A DNA stretch of 60,000 bases, from the NCBI RefSeq assembly GCF_029227915.1, contig NC_079884.1, positions 8,000,001 to 8,060,000 of the forward strand, in the 5' to 3' direction. Below, in pieces: positions 35,439 through 47,053 of the stretch (positions within the stretch are counted from its first letter, which is position 1; every line of letters starts with the position of its first letter). Below the pieces are notes generated by a model. It worked only from the letters and a program-made list of their open reading frames with translations, searched no databases and was not told where the DNA came from. A program made the translations under genes and the position numbers. Origin of the DNA: Hydractinia symbiolongicarpus (lineage: Eukaryota; Cnidaria; Hydrozoa; Anthoathecata; Hydractiniidae).

Positions 35439-36006
35439 AAATGTTTGGTAGGAACATAATAATGGCTGGTGTAAAACTACACAATTTTAAAGTTACATAA
35501 GAAAAGTCATTGATTGTATGGTTAGTTTTATTGCACATAGAAACATACAAAACAAAGTTATAAAGCTTAGAATGAATATAATAGAAGCCGTAAAAATAAA
35601 CTTCATACAAAACGCAAATAGTAAACTACATCATACAGTAGAACTGCCGATAACTCGAACACCGGTTAACTCGAACTTTTATTAGCTGGAACTGTTATCT
35701 ACGGTAATTGGTACTCTACATGCTTGTCTCATATTTTAGACTTTTTTCTTCTTACACAAATTATTTGCTTGTTTTAGGCTCAATTTTCTAAACTGGAAAA
35801 GCTCAGAGTAAATTTTTAATAAGAATACTTAGTTTAGACTTCAACGCTCATGCTGCACACGCTAATGTCTAGCCAAACCACTCTCGGCATTATACTCTCA
35901 AAGCTGTCTGCGCCGCTCGCGGCTTTGAGATATTTAAATATTTCCGTCTACCGTAATGCATCGATTAAACGCCCCCTTCTTATAAACGCCCCCCTCGATT
36001 AAACGC

Positions 36007-36094
36007 CCCCCCCCTGCACACAAATTCCATAAGTGATCATGGTTTAATTGCCCCCCCCTGCACACAAATTCCATAAGTGATCATGGTTTAATTG
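36007..36094. repeat. 44-bp direct tandem duplication
   Basis: The segment CCCCCCCCTGCACACAAATT, continuing to GGTTTAATTG, occurs twice in direct succession (36007-36050 and 36051-36094). It lies immediately before the LINE reading frame, so it could mark the LINE 5' junction. Confidence 0.9.
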
Positions 36095-36108
36095 GCATCA
36101 ATAGAAAA

Positions 36109-38225
36109 ATGAACTGTAAACGCTATCAACCAAAAAGAAAAACGGTGCGTGATTACTCTCGATATAACAAAAAAGACTTACAGAACGAACTTCGTAACAT
36201 ACCTTGGGAAAACTGTTTAGCTGTCGATTTCAACAAAGGCTGGGATTTATTCAAAAATTACGTCACATCTACCATCAACAAACATTCACCACTGAAGGAG
36301 AAAAATGTTCGGGGAAAGCCCAGTCCCTGGTTGACACGAGAAATACGTCAGTTGATGCACACAAGAGATTATCAGCTACGCCGCTTCAAACAAACTAGCC
36401 TTGATGCTCATTGGGACAATTATAAGAAACTCAGAAATACTGTAACAAAAAAGATACGTGCTGCAAAAGCAAACCACATCAGAAATGTATTTAAGCAATC
36501 CACTGACAAACCTAGCGACTTCTGGAAGCAAATCAAAAACTGCTATCCTACTAAGGGTACATGTGCTCCAAGTAAATTTTTCAAAATCAATAGGGAAAAT
36601 GTATCGAATCCCAAATGTATATCAAATGCATTTTGTTCGTTTTTTACGAAAGTCGGATCCAAATTAGTGAACTGTAAAATCATTAATTACACATGGAAAA
36701 TGTTTGACCATCGGGACCCCCTGAAGGATATAAACCGAACTAATGCAACATTTAAGTTTAAAGAATTAACAGTCCGAGAAACATTAAAAATCTTAGAATC
36801 GACAAATGCATCGAAAGCGGCAGGTCCGGACACATCACCTGCAAGAATTGTAAAGGATATTGCTCCCGTAATTGCAGCACCACTTACGTTCTTAATAAAT
36901 GCAAGCTTGTTATCTGGCACCTTTCCAACATCAGAGAAAACTGCAAAAATTAACCCTGTGTTTAAAAATGGAGATCGCAGTAATATTGATAATTACCGTC
37001 CGATCTCTGTGCTCAACATCCTGTCGAAGATCATCGAAAGAGTCGTTTATAACCAACTAGCTGACTACCTGGAAGAAAACTTCTTCCTGAGCAAACACCA
37101 GTATGGCTTCCGCCGGAAACGATCGACTAGTGATGCAGTTACCAAACTTACAAATAACATCCGCGAAAACATGGATAAAGGCAAAGTAACAGGTGCCCTG
37201 TTTATGGACCTGAGAAAAGCATTTAACACTGTTAACCACAGTTGTTTACTTTACAAACTTCCTTACTATGGCATACTTGGTAAAGAGGTTGATTGGATAT
37301 CTAGCTACTTGTTTCACCGAAGCCAAATCGTTAACGTTGATGGAGTACTTTCTGAGAAGGAGTTTGTTACCCATGGTGTACCCCAAGGTTCGATATTGGG
37401 ACCTCTGCTATTTGTCCTTCTTATAAACTACCTTCCGATCCAGCTAAATTACTGCAACGTATTAATGTATGCTGATTTATTTTTCACACAAATCGCTAAC
37501 TGAGATCGAAAAATGTATAAATTCAGATGCTGAAAAAGTGTTCAGATGGATGCAAGATAACTGTCTTATTCTAAACCCAAAAAAAGGAAAAACAGAATTT
37601 GTAACATTTACATCTCGATCACGTAACACCCAGATCAATATAACAATCAATAACAATGAAATCCACCAGCCTGCGTTCTACGAATATCTTGGTGTAATCA
37701 TGGATAGCCATCTAAACATGAGCTCTCACCTTCAACGAATGTACAGGCGGGTTAGTTCAAGGCTCAAAATACTCAAGAAAGTAAGACATAACATTTCACC
37801 AATTGTTGCTGAGAAGATATTCACGTCAATGATTCAACCTCTAATTTTCTACTGCTACCCTGTTTATGGTGGCATGAGCGATACATGGCGATTGAAATTC
37901 GAATCGTTATTTCTGAAAGCAAAATTCATTGTCAAAAATCGTAAAAAATGACCAACTTTCACAATACGACTGAAAAGAAAAATTGTTATTGACGTCTTCA
38001 AATCGTTACATTTCGAAACTGATGGGAAATATGTTATGATCAACCACTCGATAAACACTCGATGAAAGAACTGTTTACTTCGGCTCCCATCAATTAAATC
38101 TGAAGCTGGGAAGAAATTATCATATTATCAGGGAGCAGTTAATTTTTAACTCCCTACCTGTTAGTATTAGGAGAGAAACTAATTTTAATTTATTTAAAAA
38201 ACTAATAAACAATTATGATTTTTAA
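36109..38225 (+). pseudogene. Non-LTR retrotransposon reverse transcriptase (CR1/Jockey group), 5'-truncated and frameshifted
   Basis: The first frame (36109-37503, 464 aa) carries the pre-RT region and the RT domain: ASKAAGPD (235-241), NYRPISVLNILSKIIE (295-310), QYGFRRKRST, FMDLRKAFNTVNH with catalytic D367, and GVPQGSILGPLLF (423-435). It breaks at the YADD box, where MYAD runs into a deletion that removes the second aspartate. The next frame resumes with IYFSHKSLTEIEK (37469-37951) and the C-terminal thumb-like region; broken frames extend to about 38225. The apurinic endonuclease domain is absent. The enzyme would copy RNA at a nicked target in live relatives; this copy is inactive. Confidence 0.9.
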
Positions 38226-38608
38226 ACTTTTCTAGTTCATCCACGATGTGGGAAGGAACGGTTGACGCCATCGACACAAACAATACAATTTCCACGTCCT
38301 CTCACTGCCAAATGTATGGATTGTGTGATGACGTCATCCGTCGTTTCTTACATCGTGTTTCTTGATATACTTGAAAATTTTTCGCACAAAGTCTTTCACA
38401 ATATTTTTAATTTTCTCATATATGGTTCTCAATGTTCATTCTCTTAAATTTTTCAATATCCGCGAATTTTTATTTCTCTCCGTTTAAATCTTACTTCGAA
38501 AATTTTATATTTTGTTATTTTTGTTTTACACAGGTCTCTCATTGATAACAGTAACATTTACATATATCTTGTATATATTATACTGACGTAGATAAACCTG
38601 TATAAAGA

Positions 38609-38610
<2 letters not shown>

Positions 38611-38639
<29 letters not shown>
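38611..38639 (+). repeat. (AAT)n microsatellite at the LINE 3' end
   Basis: About ten AAT units follow the LINE 3' region, as expected of the simple tandem tails of CR1/L2-like elements. They mark the probable right end of the insertion. Confidence 0.85.
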
Positions 38640-38642
<3 letters not shown>

Positions 38643-38972
38643 TCAAAACATTTAATAAATGCCCTCTCTTATAAACGCCCCCCTCGAATAAACGCCCCTA
38701 TCAAAAGGGGCGTTTAATCGAAACAGCAGCAATGCTCATGTTATAGTCCTCTCCCTGGCCTCTGTATGCCTTGGCAGTGTACTACGAATAAAACCAAAGT
38801 TTAACTGTTTTAAACAGGAAACTTTCTGTACACTCCTTTTCGTCTTTAAAATAAGTTTTATTGTTGGAAACAGTTCCTTCCTCTTCAACAGTTCCCTTTC
38901 AAGCGTCTCTGTATCTTTTTTGCGACTTGTCTCAAAGCTAAACTTTGCAGGAACAACCAAACTAACCTCTCT

Positions 38973-39569
38973 TTGTCTTTTCCCTGTCATTACCACACGT
39001 ATCATATTGTCTTCATTTTGGTTGACTGGGCTTGGGACTCGTTTGAAGCCCACATGACGGATGATGTTAAAAAGAAATTGGCAAATTCCAAGATCGATTC
39101 AGTGATTATTCCAGGAGGATGTACTAAGTACATACCGGCTCCTGACGTAGTCTGGAATAAGCCTTTTAAGGCTAAAATTTCAGAATTCTATGACGACTGG
39201 TTAGCAAACGCAAAACATGAGTATACTGCTGGAGGCAACATGAGACCTGTTCCGCGTGGATTGCTTGTTGAATGGATAGGTAAAGCTTGGGATGAGTTTT
39301 CGAGCAGTATGATATCCTCATCTATAAGGTGCTGTGAGTTAGGCTTGTCAGTAGATGGCTCCCAAGATCATCTGATTTCATGTTTCAAGGAAGGGAAGAA
39401 AGCTGAAGCAGGATCGAATCTTTTAAAAAACCAGACGCTGCTGCTCCAAAATAAGGAACTTGACTTGAACCCGTTCAAAATTCCAAATGATATCGCTGAC
39501 GCTGCACCAACACTATACATAATTGATGAAGATGATATAGATGAAGAAATCGATATACATAACTGTTGA
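38973..39569 (+). pseudogene. C-terminal fragment of a pogo-type (POGK/jerky-like) transposase
   Basis: 198 open codons including DWAWDSFEAHMT, IPGGCTKYIPAPDVVWNKPF with the third catalytic aspartate, EFYDDWLA, GNMRPVPRGLLVEWI and LSVDGSQDHLISCF. These are the end of the DDE nuclease and the C-terminal extension typical of pogo-type transposases. The DNA-binding and first nuclease parts are not found upstream, where the LINE and subterminal repeats intervene. The fragment is unlikely to be expressed. Confidence 0.85.
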
Positions 39570-39761
39570 ATATTTATTGTTGTATCATATTTTTTGTTTG
39601 TATTTCGTTTATTTGACTAACTACAAATATAATAACAATTTGCAATTTTAACATTTTATAATAAACGCCCCCTCTTATAAACGCCCCCACGATTAAACGC
39701 CCCCCCTAAATATCTAAATATTTAATAAACGCCCCCGGTGTTTAATCGATGCATTACGCTA

Positions 39762-39850
39762 TACGAGTAAACATGTTGCTATACGAAGTTATACTCCGTA
39801 TACACATGCCTATACGGAGCCGTACTCCGTATAGCTGCACACTCCGAATT
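39762..39850. repeat. TATACGGAGT repeat cluster, right
   Basis: TATACGAAGT, ACTCCGTATA, TATACGGAG and CTCCGTATAGCTG occur here in mixed orientation, matching the cluster left of the second pogo element. Confidence 0.7.
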
Positions 39851-41068
39851 GAACAGTATTATATTAAGTGAGGCACATAAACATTTTTATTTCATTGTTG
39901 TGTTCTAGGTGAGGCATACAAAAAAAATTAAAAATGGCACTAATGGGCTTCCGTATAAATTACTTTATCCTCCAATTTAGTTTTAATTTTCAAACTCCTT
40001 AAATTCTGGGCGTACATTTTCTTAAAGAGATAATCTTTCGTTTTCTTTAATAACCCAGTTCTTTCAGCCGCCTGGCATTGTTTACTTTCTGTTTAGCTAT
40101 CTACACTTTCTATTTTTCAATTGAATTTGGATGTGTTTGAGATAACGCAAGATATGACTGTATGATTAAACATTTTACACTAAGAAGCGGTCGTACAAGA
40201 GTACCTTAGCGCTACCTAGTTAGTTTATTATGGATGGAAAGCCGAAAAAGTTTTACGGACCATAATTTACTCAATGTATTTCTGAATGACTGAATGCAAC
40301 GCCGTTTCGGCTTTTAGTACTAAATTTATCCAACTTCAATAAAAATTTTGAACTTACCAACGCAACCAAAATATTTGTTCAATCTCAAGGAAATTTCGCA
40401 ATGATTCAGAATGATTCAGAATGATTCAGATAATCAATAATTTTTTTATTCTCATTACCGATCGCAACTAACAAAAGATTTTCGTTCGTAATCAAGCCAG
40501 AAACAAGTACCAAAGTTTGCTTTTTAGACGTAAGAACCAACTAAATTATGATTTTGATTCAATAAATTTAAAGCATGACCAATAAAGTGTTTGATTCTTC
40601 TTGTTGTTATTTAAATTTAGAAGGGGTATGAGAAGAGAATAATAGACGGAAATCGTCCCAAGTAGATAACTCATAAAAATTCACCATGCTACTAGCTTTA
40701 CAGCACTTAGCTACCTAGGTGGGTTACCTCCTTGGTTAGTGATAACACAGCTGCGCTAACTAAACCAAAAGTCACAAAATTTAGAGGGCGCAGCTTAATT
40801 AATGATAGCTTACCATGTTTTTTTAAAAAGTTAAGACCGTTTACCTTTTAACATTAGTAATTATTATTGAATATCATGATTACGTAATTAGATTTGATTT
40901 TGAACTGCGCAATTATCAAATCGGTGAGAATTTAACCCTATGTTTTGCTGCAATTTGGTGATGTTAAACCATCTTTACCTGACAAGAAAACAAAGTGCAT
41001 GCAACTTTTTGCACTGAAAATCGGATTTTTTTGTTCTTTAATAATATTCCTAAGGCTAAAATACACGG
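39851..41068. other. Non-coding sequence, no feature recognised
   Basis: AT-rich sequence with one small triplet of ATTCAGAATG units near 40400. No credible exon or element end is seen. Confidence 0.4.
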
Positions 41069-41484
41069 TAAGTTTAAACGAGCCGTTTAAATGTAAGAAA
41101 AAAAAACATACCGTGTAAACAGCAAAGATGTACAACTTCTCTCGGTTTTATAAGTTTTTTTAAAAGTTGGACATGTTCAACTTTTGCTAAGTTTTTTCTA
41201 TTGAAATTAACAGAATAATTAATGAGCTATTGTTAAACTAAAGATTTGAGCATTTATGTTCGGTTTCTAACCAGTAGTCCGCTTTTTTTCTTCTACCATT
41301 ACCCCTTCTGCTGCTATAGCAATAACCGCAATGAAAGATAAACGTGTTTTTTATTTGGTATTTATTGTAAAAAAATTTTTTAAGAAAAACCTATGCATTT
41401 TAACTTAACGTGTAGACAGGTGTATTATCTGTAACCAAACTTATAAGTTTTTTTCTTACAACTAAACGGTCCGTTTAAACTTAA
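41069..41484. mobile_element. MITE-like element with 38-bp inverted ends
   Basis: 41069-41107 (TAAGTTTAAACGAGCCGTTT onward) and 41447-41484 are inverted copies with a few mismatches and share a TGTAAGAAAAAAA inner border. There is no coding content in the 416 bp. Confidence 0.65.
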
Positions 41485-41919
41485 GTATATAAACTTTCAC
41501 AATACCAAAGAAAAACACGTAAAGATTCCGTTGCGGGTATTGTTAAAACCAGGAGATCCAGCGTAATTTTTCTTATCACCGGGAAATCGGAGTAGTTAAG
41601 GTGGGAAAAATTACGCTAGGTCTTAAACAATTTTTCTGCGGCCAAAATCTGGCTGCACTTTTTGATTGGGTAATTCTATTGTTCCCTGCTCACGTGATTA
41701 TTATCGATGAAAGCGCTTTTCATCCCGAATATTTCAGCAAGTGGTTTCACTCACCCTAATAAACATTAGTATTCTACAAAGTTTTTACCAAAGTAAGATT
41801 TGACCAAGCTTGGTAAACAACTCACAGATAAAATAAAATGTCCTCTGGAAGCGATTAGTCACATTGTTCGATTTAAAGTCAGGGTTTCCGCTGAGTAATT
41901 CGTTCGCGTCTAAGCTTTA

Positions 41920-42208
41920 AGGGGGATTTTCACGAAGCGAATTGAACGGCGAATTCGACCGCAAAATGTATCTGAGCATGGGCAGTTTTGTTTGTTTTGA
42001 TTTTGCATCGAAATATTCGCTTCGCTGAAAAGTAGAAACCTTTCCTACTTTCTAGCGGCTAAAGGTTTCGCTGCTAGTTTTTGACCCATCAGAACGCGGC
42101 TAACTAATGTAAACAATGAATTTGGCGCCTAATTTATTTTGTCGTGAAAATTAAAAAGCAAATTCGCCATCGAATTCGCCGTTCAATTCGCTTCGTGAAA
42201 ATCCCCCT
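41920..42208. mobile_element. PIF/Harbinger-type MITE, 289 bp, TTA target duplication
   Basis: Near-perfect inverted ends of about 38 bp begin AGGGGGATTTTCACGAAGCG. TTA lies directly outside both ends (41917-41919 and 42209-42211). The 3-bp TWA duplication is the Harbinger signature. It has no coding capacity. Confidence 0.9.
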
Positions 42209-42478
42209 TTAGTTTGAGAGAAACTCATTTTATCAAGTCGAAGAAGAAAGGCTAAAATACATGGTAAGTTAGCCCCTATTAAAGAAGAATATGGAATTTG
42301 ATCATTTTTTTGCGAAAAAGACTCGGTCGAGCACCTCACGCATGATTCTTTTGAAATTAAAAACAATAGAAAATTCAATACATTTAAAGCGTACAGAAAT
42401 GAAGTTGTTTCTCCTTCCGTTTTCTTAACCTGCAATGTTAAAATACAACTTAATGAACAAAAATAAAAATCATAAATA

Positions 42479-42620
42479 ATTAATTAGTTCTGTTGAATAT
42501 AACTTTAGTCTACGTGCTTGAAAAATTGTACAGAAAGAAATGACGTAACATCAAAGATGGCGAATTATAAGACGATCTTCATTAAGCTACACTGCACGAG
42601 CTTTAACTTTCGATAGCATA
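42479..42620 (+). repeat. Dispersed repeat, copy A
   Basis: It shares AATTAATTAGTTCTG, GAAATTGTACAGAAAGAAATG-like sequence, and CTACACTGCACGAGCTTTAA then CTTTCGATAGCAT with 48131-48299. The two copies are in the same orientation and about 5.6 kb apart. The function is unknown. Confidence 0.85.
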
Positions 42621-42624
42621 TAAA

Positions 42625-44433
42625 CTTTAATAAAGTATTGTTCATTGGATAATAAAACAATCTGTTGCACTGTTAGAATTCTTATTGGCTTAAAACTCAT
42701 TTTAGCCTCGTTCTCAGAAAAAATCTTTAGCCTAAATAAGTTTCAGGCGTCCAGCCTAGCTGCGCTGTCTCTATCTATCTCTCTATCTCCTCAGGCGATT
42801 TTAAAGATTCCGCCTTCGCTGACGGAAATCAAAAAGTGGAAAATTAATTTTTATAGCTACATAAATTCTTTTCTAGGATATCGCTGTTTTTATAAGAATG
42901 GTGTGCTTTCGTTTCAGCCTACATAAAAAACCCAACATATTTCGCTAATTCATACACAAAAGGTTATTACCAAATTTCCACAACACGTCATGCCAAAATC
43001 AGCTGTTTAGTCTATTATGTACAGCAACACTTCTATTCCAAAGTTTTACACAAAATATAAGAAATCAACAGCTATCAACTCATAGAATAGAAAATAAAAA
43101 CTTGAATCATTTCGGTATATTTCATGTCTACCGCAATATTTTAATCCAAAATATTAAAGGAATAGTTTGCCTGACAGACCCAAAGTCATAATTAAGAAAA
43201 TTAATTATTTTAAAACGTGGTGTGTATGATAACAACACAGCGTTTTCGAACTTTAGAATCGAACATATTTCAAACGATCGTAACGCAGCAGATGTAAACT
43301 TTGATTTAAGTTTTTTTTACATTTTGTTATGTTTATAATAAAACATCAACACTGATTCACCCACTTCGTAGCGTTAAAATAAGTAACAACAGAAAAATTA
43401 CTTTTTACAGTTTATATAAATTCTTTCCTTTGATATAAAAGCTTGTTTTTTACGAATAGTGTTTCTTTCGTTTCAGCCTCAATGTTCTTAACTTTTTGAC
43501 AAAAACTATCCTCGTTATGGCCTGAAAATATATAATGCGTTAATCAAATAAAACTTGTTACAAGTTGCTATAGCTACTAGCAAATTCTTTTTATATTAAG
43601 AACAAACAATCGAAGTTGGACATGTTTTAGGATATTCTTCATTTCTGAACCATATTATTATATAAGATGTGGGAGGCTAGCTTTATTCTCAAATAGTTTT
43701 TCTTCCTCTTTTGACACACCATGTTCTAATTAGTTTAATGAACAGATTGGTCTGAATTTTATTTTTTCTGTCTCAAACACAATTTCCGAACATGTGATGG
43801 AACTGGAAGTGCTGCTAACTGTTTTTCCATTAATATCCAGATGATCGGTATTATATCGAAACGGAAAGCTGATATTGTGCTTTCCTGATATAAAGTTAAT
43901 AACCAAGACCTTTATCTTTAGCTGTTTTTATTGAAGCATGGGCCTTAGTTAAGATGAAGGAAGAAGCTGTTTTTGAAGCCAAAATGAAGTGAGGTGAACA
44001 AATAATTTTAAAACCAACAATTATATGATGACTTGAAAGGACGCTATGTTTTAAAGCGTTTTTATGTTACAGTACGTAATATTTCTTTCTGTTTGTAGAG
44101 CAGTAAACGACCAGAAACGAGCAGAACACCATCAAAAAACCCAAAATACAAATGGCTATATGACAGGCGAAAAAAATTACCAAAATGCTTGATTATGCAC
44201 CCAAGTTTCATTCATTTTTTTTTTCTGGGAAGCCATTGCATTGATGTGTCACTTAACCAAAGTTTTTTTGCTCAAGGAACCGTAAAAAAAGGTCCTGCTT
44301 ATCCGGGGTCTTTTCTCTTAAGCGAAGTATTTTTGCTTGGATTTAGTAAGGAGGTTTATTAGTGAAAGTTCCACTTAACCAGGGTCCTCTTCACAACTTT
44401 CTTCTTGTTTAGTTTGATGGTTACACGTTCGCG
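42625..44433. other. Non-coding sequence
   Basis: Two related segments ending CTTTCGTTTCAGCCT (about 42848-42925 and 43420-43482) suggest an old duplication. Otherwise I see nothing. Confidence 0.4.
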
Positions 44434-44630
44434 CATTTGTACGATGGCCCCTATGGCTCACTTCTCTTCCAAATCAAAATCACTTCTCTTCTATATAACG
44501 AAACACTCATCTTCAGTATTTTGACACTTCTCTTCTGCACTTAACACTTCTCTGCATGTGGCTCTTTACAACTTGAATTCTAAAATCTGGTCCGCAATTT
44601 TACATCATTGGTCCGTAGCTTTAACCTTTT

Positions 44631-45301
44631 GTGAGGTTTATTACACGGGATCAGTCCCCTCGCCATGTGACATATTTTTTCAACAAGAAAAGGTCTGATG
44701 ATGGTACTGAAAACTGTATTTTGAAAGCTGTTGAGATTGCATTAAGATCTTGGCATAATGACGAATATGCTGGCACCAGCAGTTTTATTGTTGGTACATT
44801 CCCAGCTAATCAAAGAATCGAATCTTTTTGGTCACAACTTTCAAAAGACAGACCAAGTTGGTGGAGGTTATTTTTTAGAGAACTTGCAGACTTAGGATTT
44901 TTGCTGGTGATGCACTCATTGCTGAATGTGTGCGCCACTGCTTTATGGATTTGATCAGAAAGAGCCTTAATGAATTTGCGATTCGTTGGAATCAACATCT
45001 GTTAGCACCAAGCAAAGGTGCTCCCCGTAGAAGGCCTGATACATTGTACTTTGTTCCAGAATTATATGGTTGCGAGTCTTTTAAAAAAACTTTAGATCTT
45101 AATGAGCTAGAAGAATTTAGCCAACTATCTGTACCAGATCACGATAATGAGCCTGAATTTATTGAATTTGCGGAAACAGTTCTTCCAATGGAGGGTTTCT
45201 CCAAACTTAAGCCAGATACAGCTCATGAAGCTATTGATTATTATATCGCCTTGATTTGTGCAGTCAAAAGATATATGTACACAACACCTGTAACAATGTA
45301 A
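44631..45301 (+). pseudogene. rve-like integrase core fragment of the 1.5-kb transposon
   Basis: Two overlapping frames (44631-44954 and 44930-45301) form one protein broken by a frameshift near 44930. The first has SDDGTENC (D23/D24) and FPANQRIESFWSQL with glutamate E64, the last two members of a D-D-E triad about 40 residues apart, then WWRLFFRELADLGF. The second continues VRHCFMDLIRKSLNEFA, WNQHLLAPSKGAPRRRPDTL and YFVPELYGC. The segment with the first aspartate is missing, consistent with an internal deletion of a longer element. Confidence 0.85.
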
Positions 45302-45343
45302 AATGCTTGGATTTTAGAAATAGCTATATATACCTTGTTTTTT

Positions 45344-45465
45344 GAGAACCACGAGTTCTTTTCCCAACAAACATCACAATGTTTATTGCTGCAAAAAAAA
45401 TATCTTGGTCTTTGTAAACCACGAGTTCTGTTCCTAACAGACATCACAATCAATGTTTATTCCCG
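45344..45465 (+). repeat. Tandem duplication, about 65-bp unit
   Basis: AACCACGAGTTCTTTTCCCAACAAACATCACAATG at 45348 is repeated as AACCACGAGTTCTGTTCCTA onward at 45417. It lies between the transposase remnant and the right arm. Confidence 0.75.
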
Positions 45466-45985
45466 GATAAAGTAGGGTCAATTGTAAGGCACAAAACGTT
45501 CTAGTTTTGCCGAATCGCAGTTATAAAAGTTCAAAGTTAGTGGAAACTAGATAAAAAAGCAATCTCGTATTACGCTTCTGGGACCGTACAAAAATATAGC
45601 TTGAAATTTCGCAAAGTTTTTCCCGCGAAAAATCTAATTTTGTAGAAACGTTAATATGCCCCCGTAAGAATTTATGCAAACTTTACTGGGTACAAAATTT
45701 CCTATGCGCAGAGCCCGGGGTGTGCCATTTATTCATAAACAAGATCTGGATAAATTCATATATTAAGGACCAGATTCAGTCTGGGAAATTTTCGAGCTTA
45801 TGGAAGAGAAGTGTTTCGCACTTGGAAGAGAAGTGTTTCGAACGGAAGAGAACTTTGGGTATCAAAGTAGAGAAGTTTTTTATACAGAAGAGAAGTGTTT
45901 TTATACAGAAGAGAAGTGTTGTTATACAGAAGAGAAGTGTTTTGACTAAGAAGAGAAGTGAGCCATAGGGGCCATCGTACATTTG

Positions 45986-47049
45986 ATATCACCTTCAACT
46001 TTTTAAACCCAACAAAAATAACCGCTGGAAATTAACAACTTGCGCGGCTGAGGAAAATTTGAAAAGAATAAATGGTGACATGAATGAAATTTTTGTTTCA
46101 CGCATGTCCGGAAATTTATAAACTTTTTTTTTTGGTTTTTCTATGTCTGGGTATGATAAATATATAGATGATAATCTTCAGGGCTCTTCTACGCCTATGA
46201 TATGCCGAGACATAAGCGTAAAAGAGCCCTGGTGACGAGCTTGTATGATATCTTCAACATTCCTGCCCTATTAAAATGGTTTAAATAGAAAACTAAAAAT
46301 GGCATGATCATGCATATCGCGAGCAACAACTATTTCATATTGAACAAAAACTAAATAAATTTAGAAGATTCTTCATGAATGATTTTTAAATGTCAAGACA
46401 TGTTATGAAACAAAATAAATAGCAGAAAACAACAATTCATTAAAATATAATATTTAATCCATCATTTGTTAAATTTGTTTGAAACACTTTAAAGATCTGT
46501 GAAGATTGAAAGTTTGTTTGGTTATCATTATTTTTATATTATGTTAACAAAAATCGGCTTTGTTTTCAATTTGCGGCTTAAAATGTAAAACTTTCTAAAA
46601 GTCATACACCGATGGTGTCCGCTAATTGGAGAGTATACTGTATATCAATTTGTGATAATGTTTAATAATTAGGTCCATTTTGTTGTTTATCTCTAGGAGA
46701 TTTGACGTCGATTGTCGATTTATATATTCTATAGTTAAGTTTTCTTTAAAATTCAGTATTTCATTAACCAAAGTTTTCTTCAAGGATGTAAAAAAAATTC
46801 GATTTCGCTGTGGAATAAAAAATTTATGCTGGATCTCCTAGCTCCGGTTTGTATAAAAAGGCTACTTTCCACATAACGTAGTTGTTTTGATTTTATTTTG
46901 AGAACGATGGACATGCGCGCACTTTTGTGTAGGTAAAAAAGCAGGACTTTCAAAGGGTAAAATGGCTAATGAAGATTGATTATATTTTGGGAAGCATAAG
47001 ATCCAAGAGGAACTGGAATTAAATTTTAACTATATTTTTCTAATTCTTC
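45986..47049. other. Non-coding sequence with one long hairpin
   Basis: No gene. A near-perfect inverted repeat lies at 46178-46232: CAGGGCTCTTCTACGCCTAT against ATAAGCGTAAAAGAGCCCTG with an 11-nt loop. It may be a small folded repeat. Confidence 0.5.
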
Positions 47050-47053
47050 TTAA

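Larger units (their letters stand above)
35951..39759. mobile_element. Second pogo-type transposon, TA flanks, interrupted by a LINE
   Basis: The left end CGTAATGCATCGATTAAAC (from 35952) is inverted at the right end (GTTTAATCGATGCATTACG, to 39758). TA flanks lie at 35949-35950 and 39760-39761. Subterminal TATAAACGCCCCC/GATTAAACGCCCCC motifs recur at both ends and again at 38660-38725. A pogo-type transposase fragment (38973-39569) lies near the right end, and a LINE occupies about 36095-38640. Confidence 0.85.
44440..45979 (+). mobile_element. DNA transposon with perfect 29-bp TIRs and 6-bp CATTTG target duplication; rve-like transposase remnant (possibly IS3EU)
   Basis: The ends TACGATGGCCCCTATGGCTC onward (44440-44468 and 45951-45979) are exact inverted copies over 29 bp. 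The direct CATTTG flanks are 44434-44439 and 45980-45985. Both arms carry clusters of AAGAGAAGTGTT/AACACTTCTCTT motifs, presumably transposase-binding sites. The body (44631-45301) encodes part of an integrase-core protein. A 6-bp duplication with an rve-type enzyme fits the IS3EU group, but that placement is from memory and needs a search. Identical ends point to fairly recent mobility. Confidence 0.85.

Noticed and set aside
38736-39053. 105-codon minus-strand frame overlapping the pogo transposase fragment
   Set aside because: It overlaps the antisense of a recognisable transposase and has no recognisable motif.
45720-45998. Repetitive open frames on both strands
   Set aside because: They are translations of the AAGAGAAGTGTT motif array in the transposon arm.
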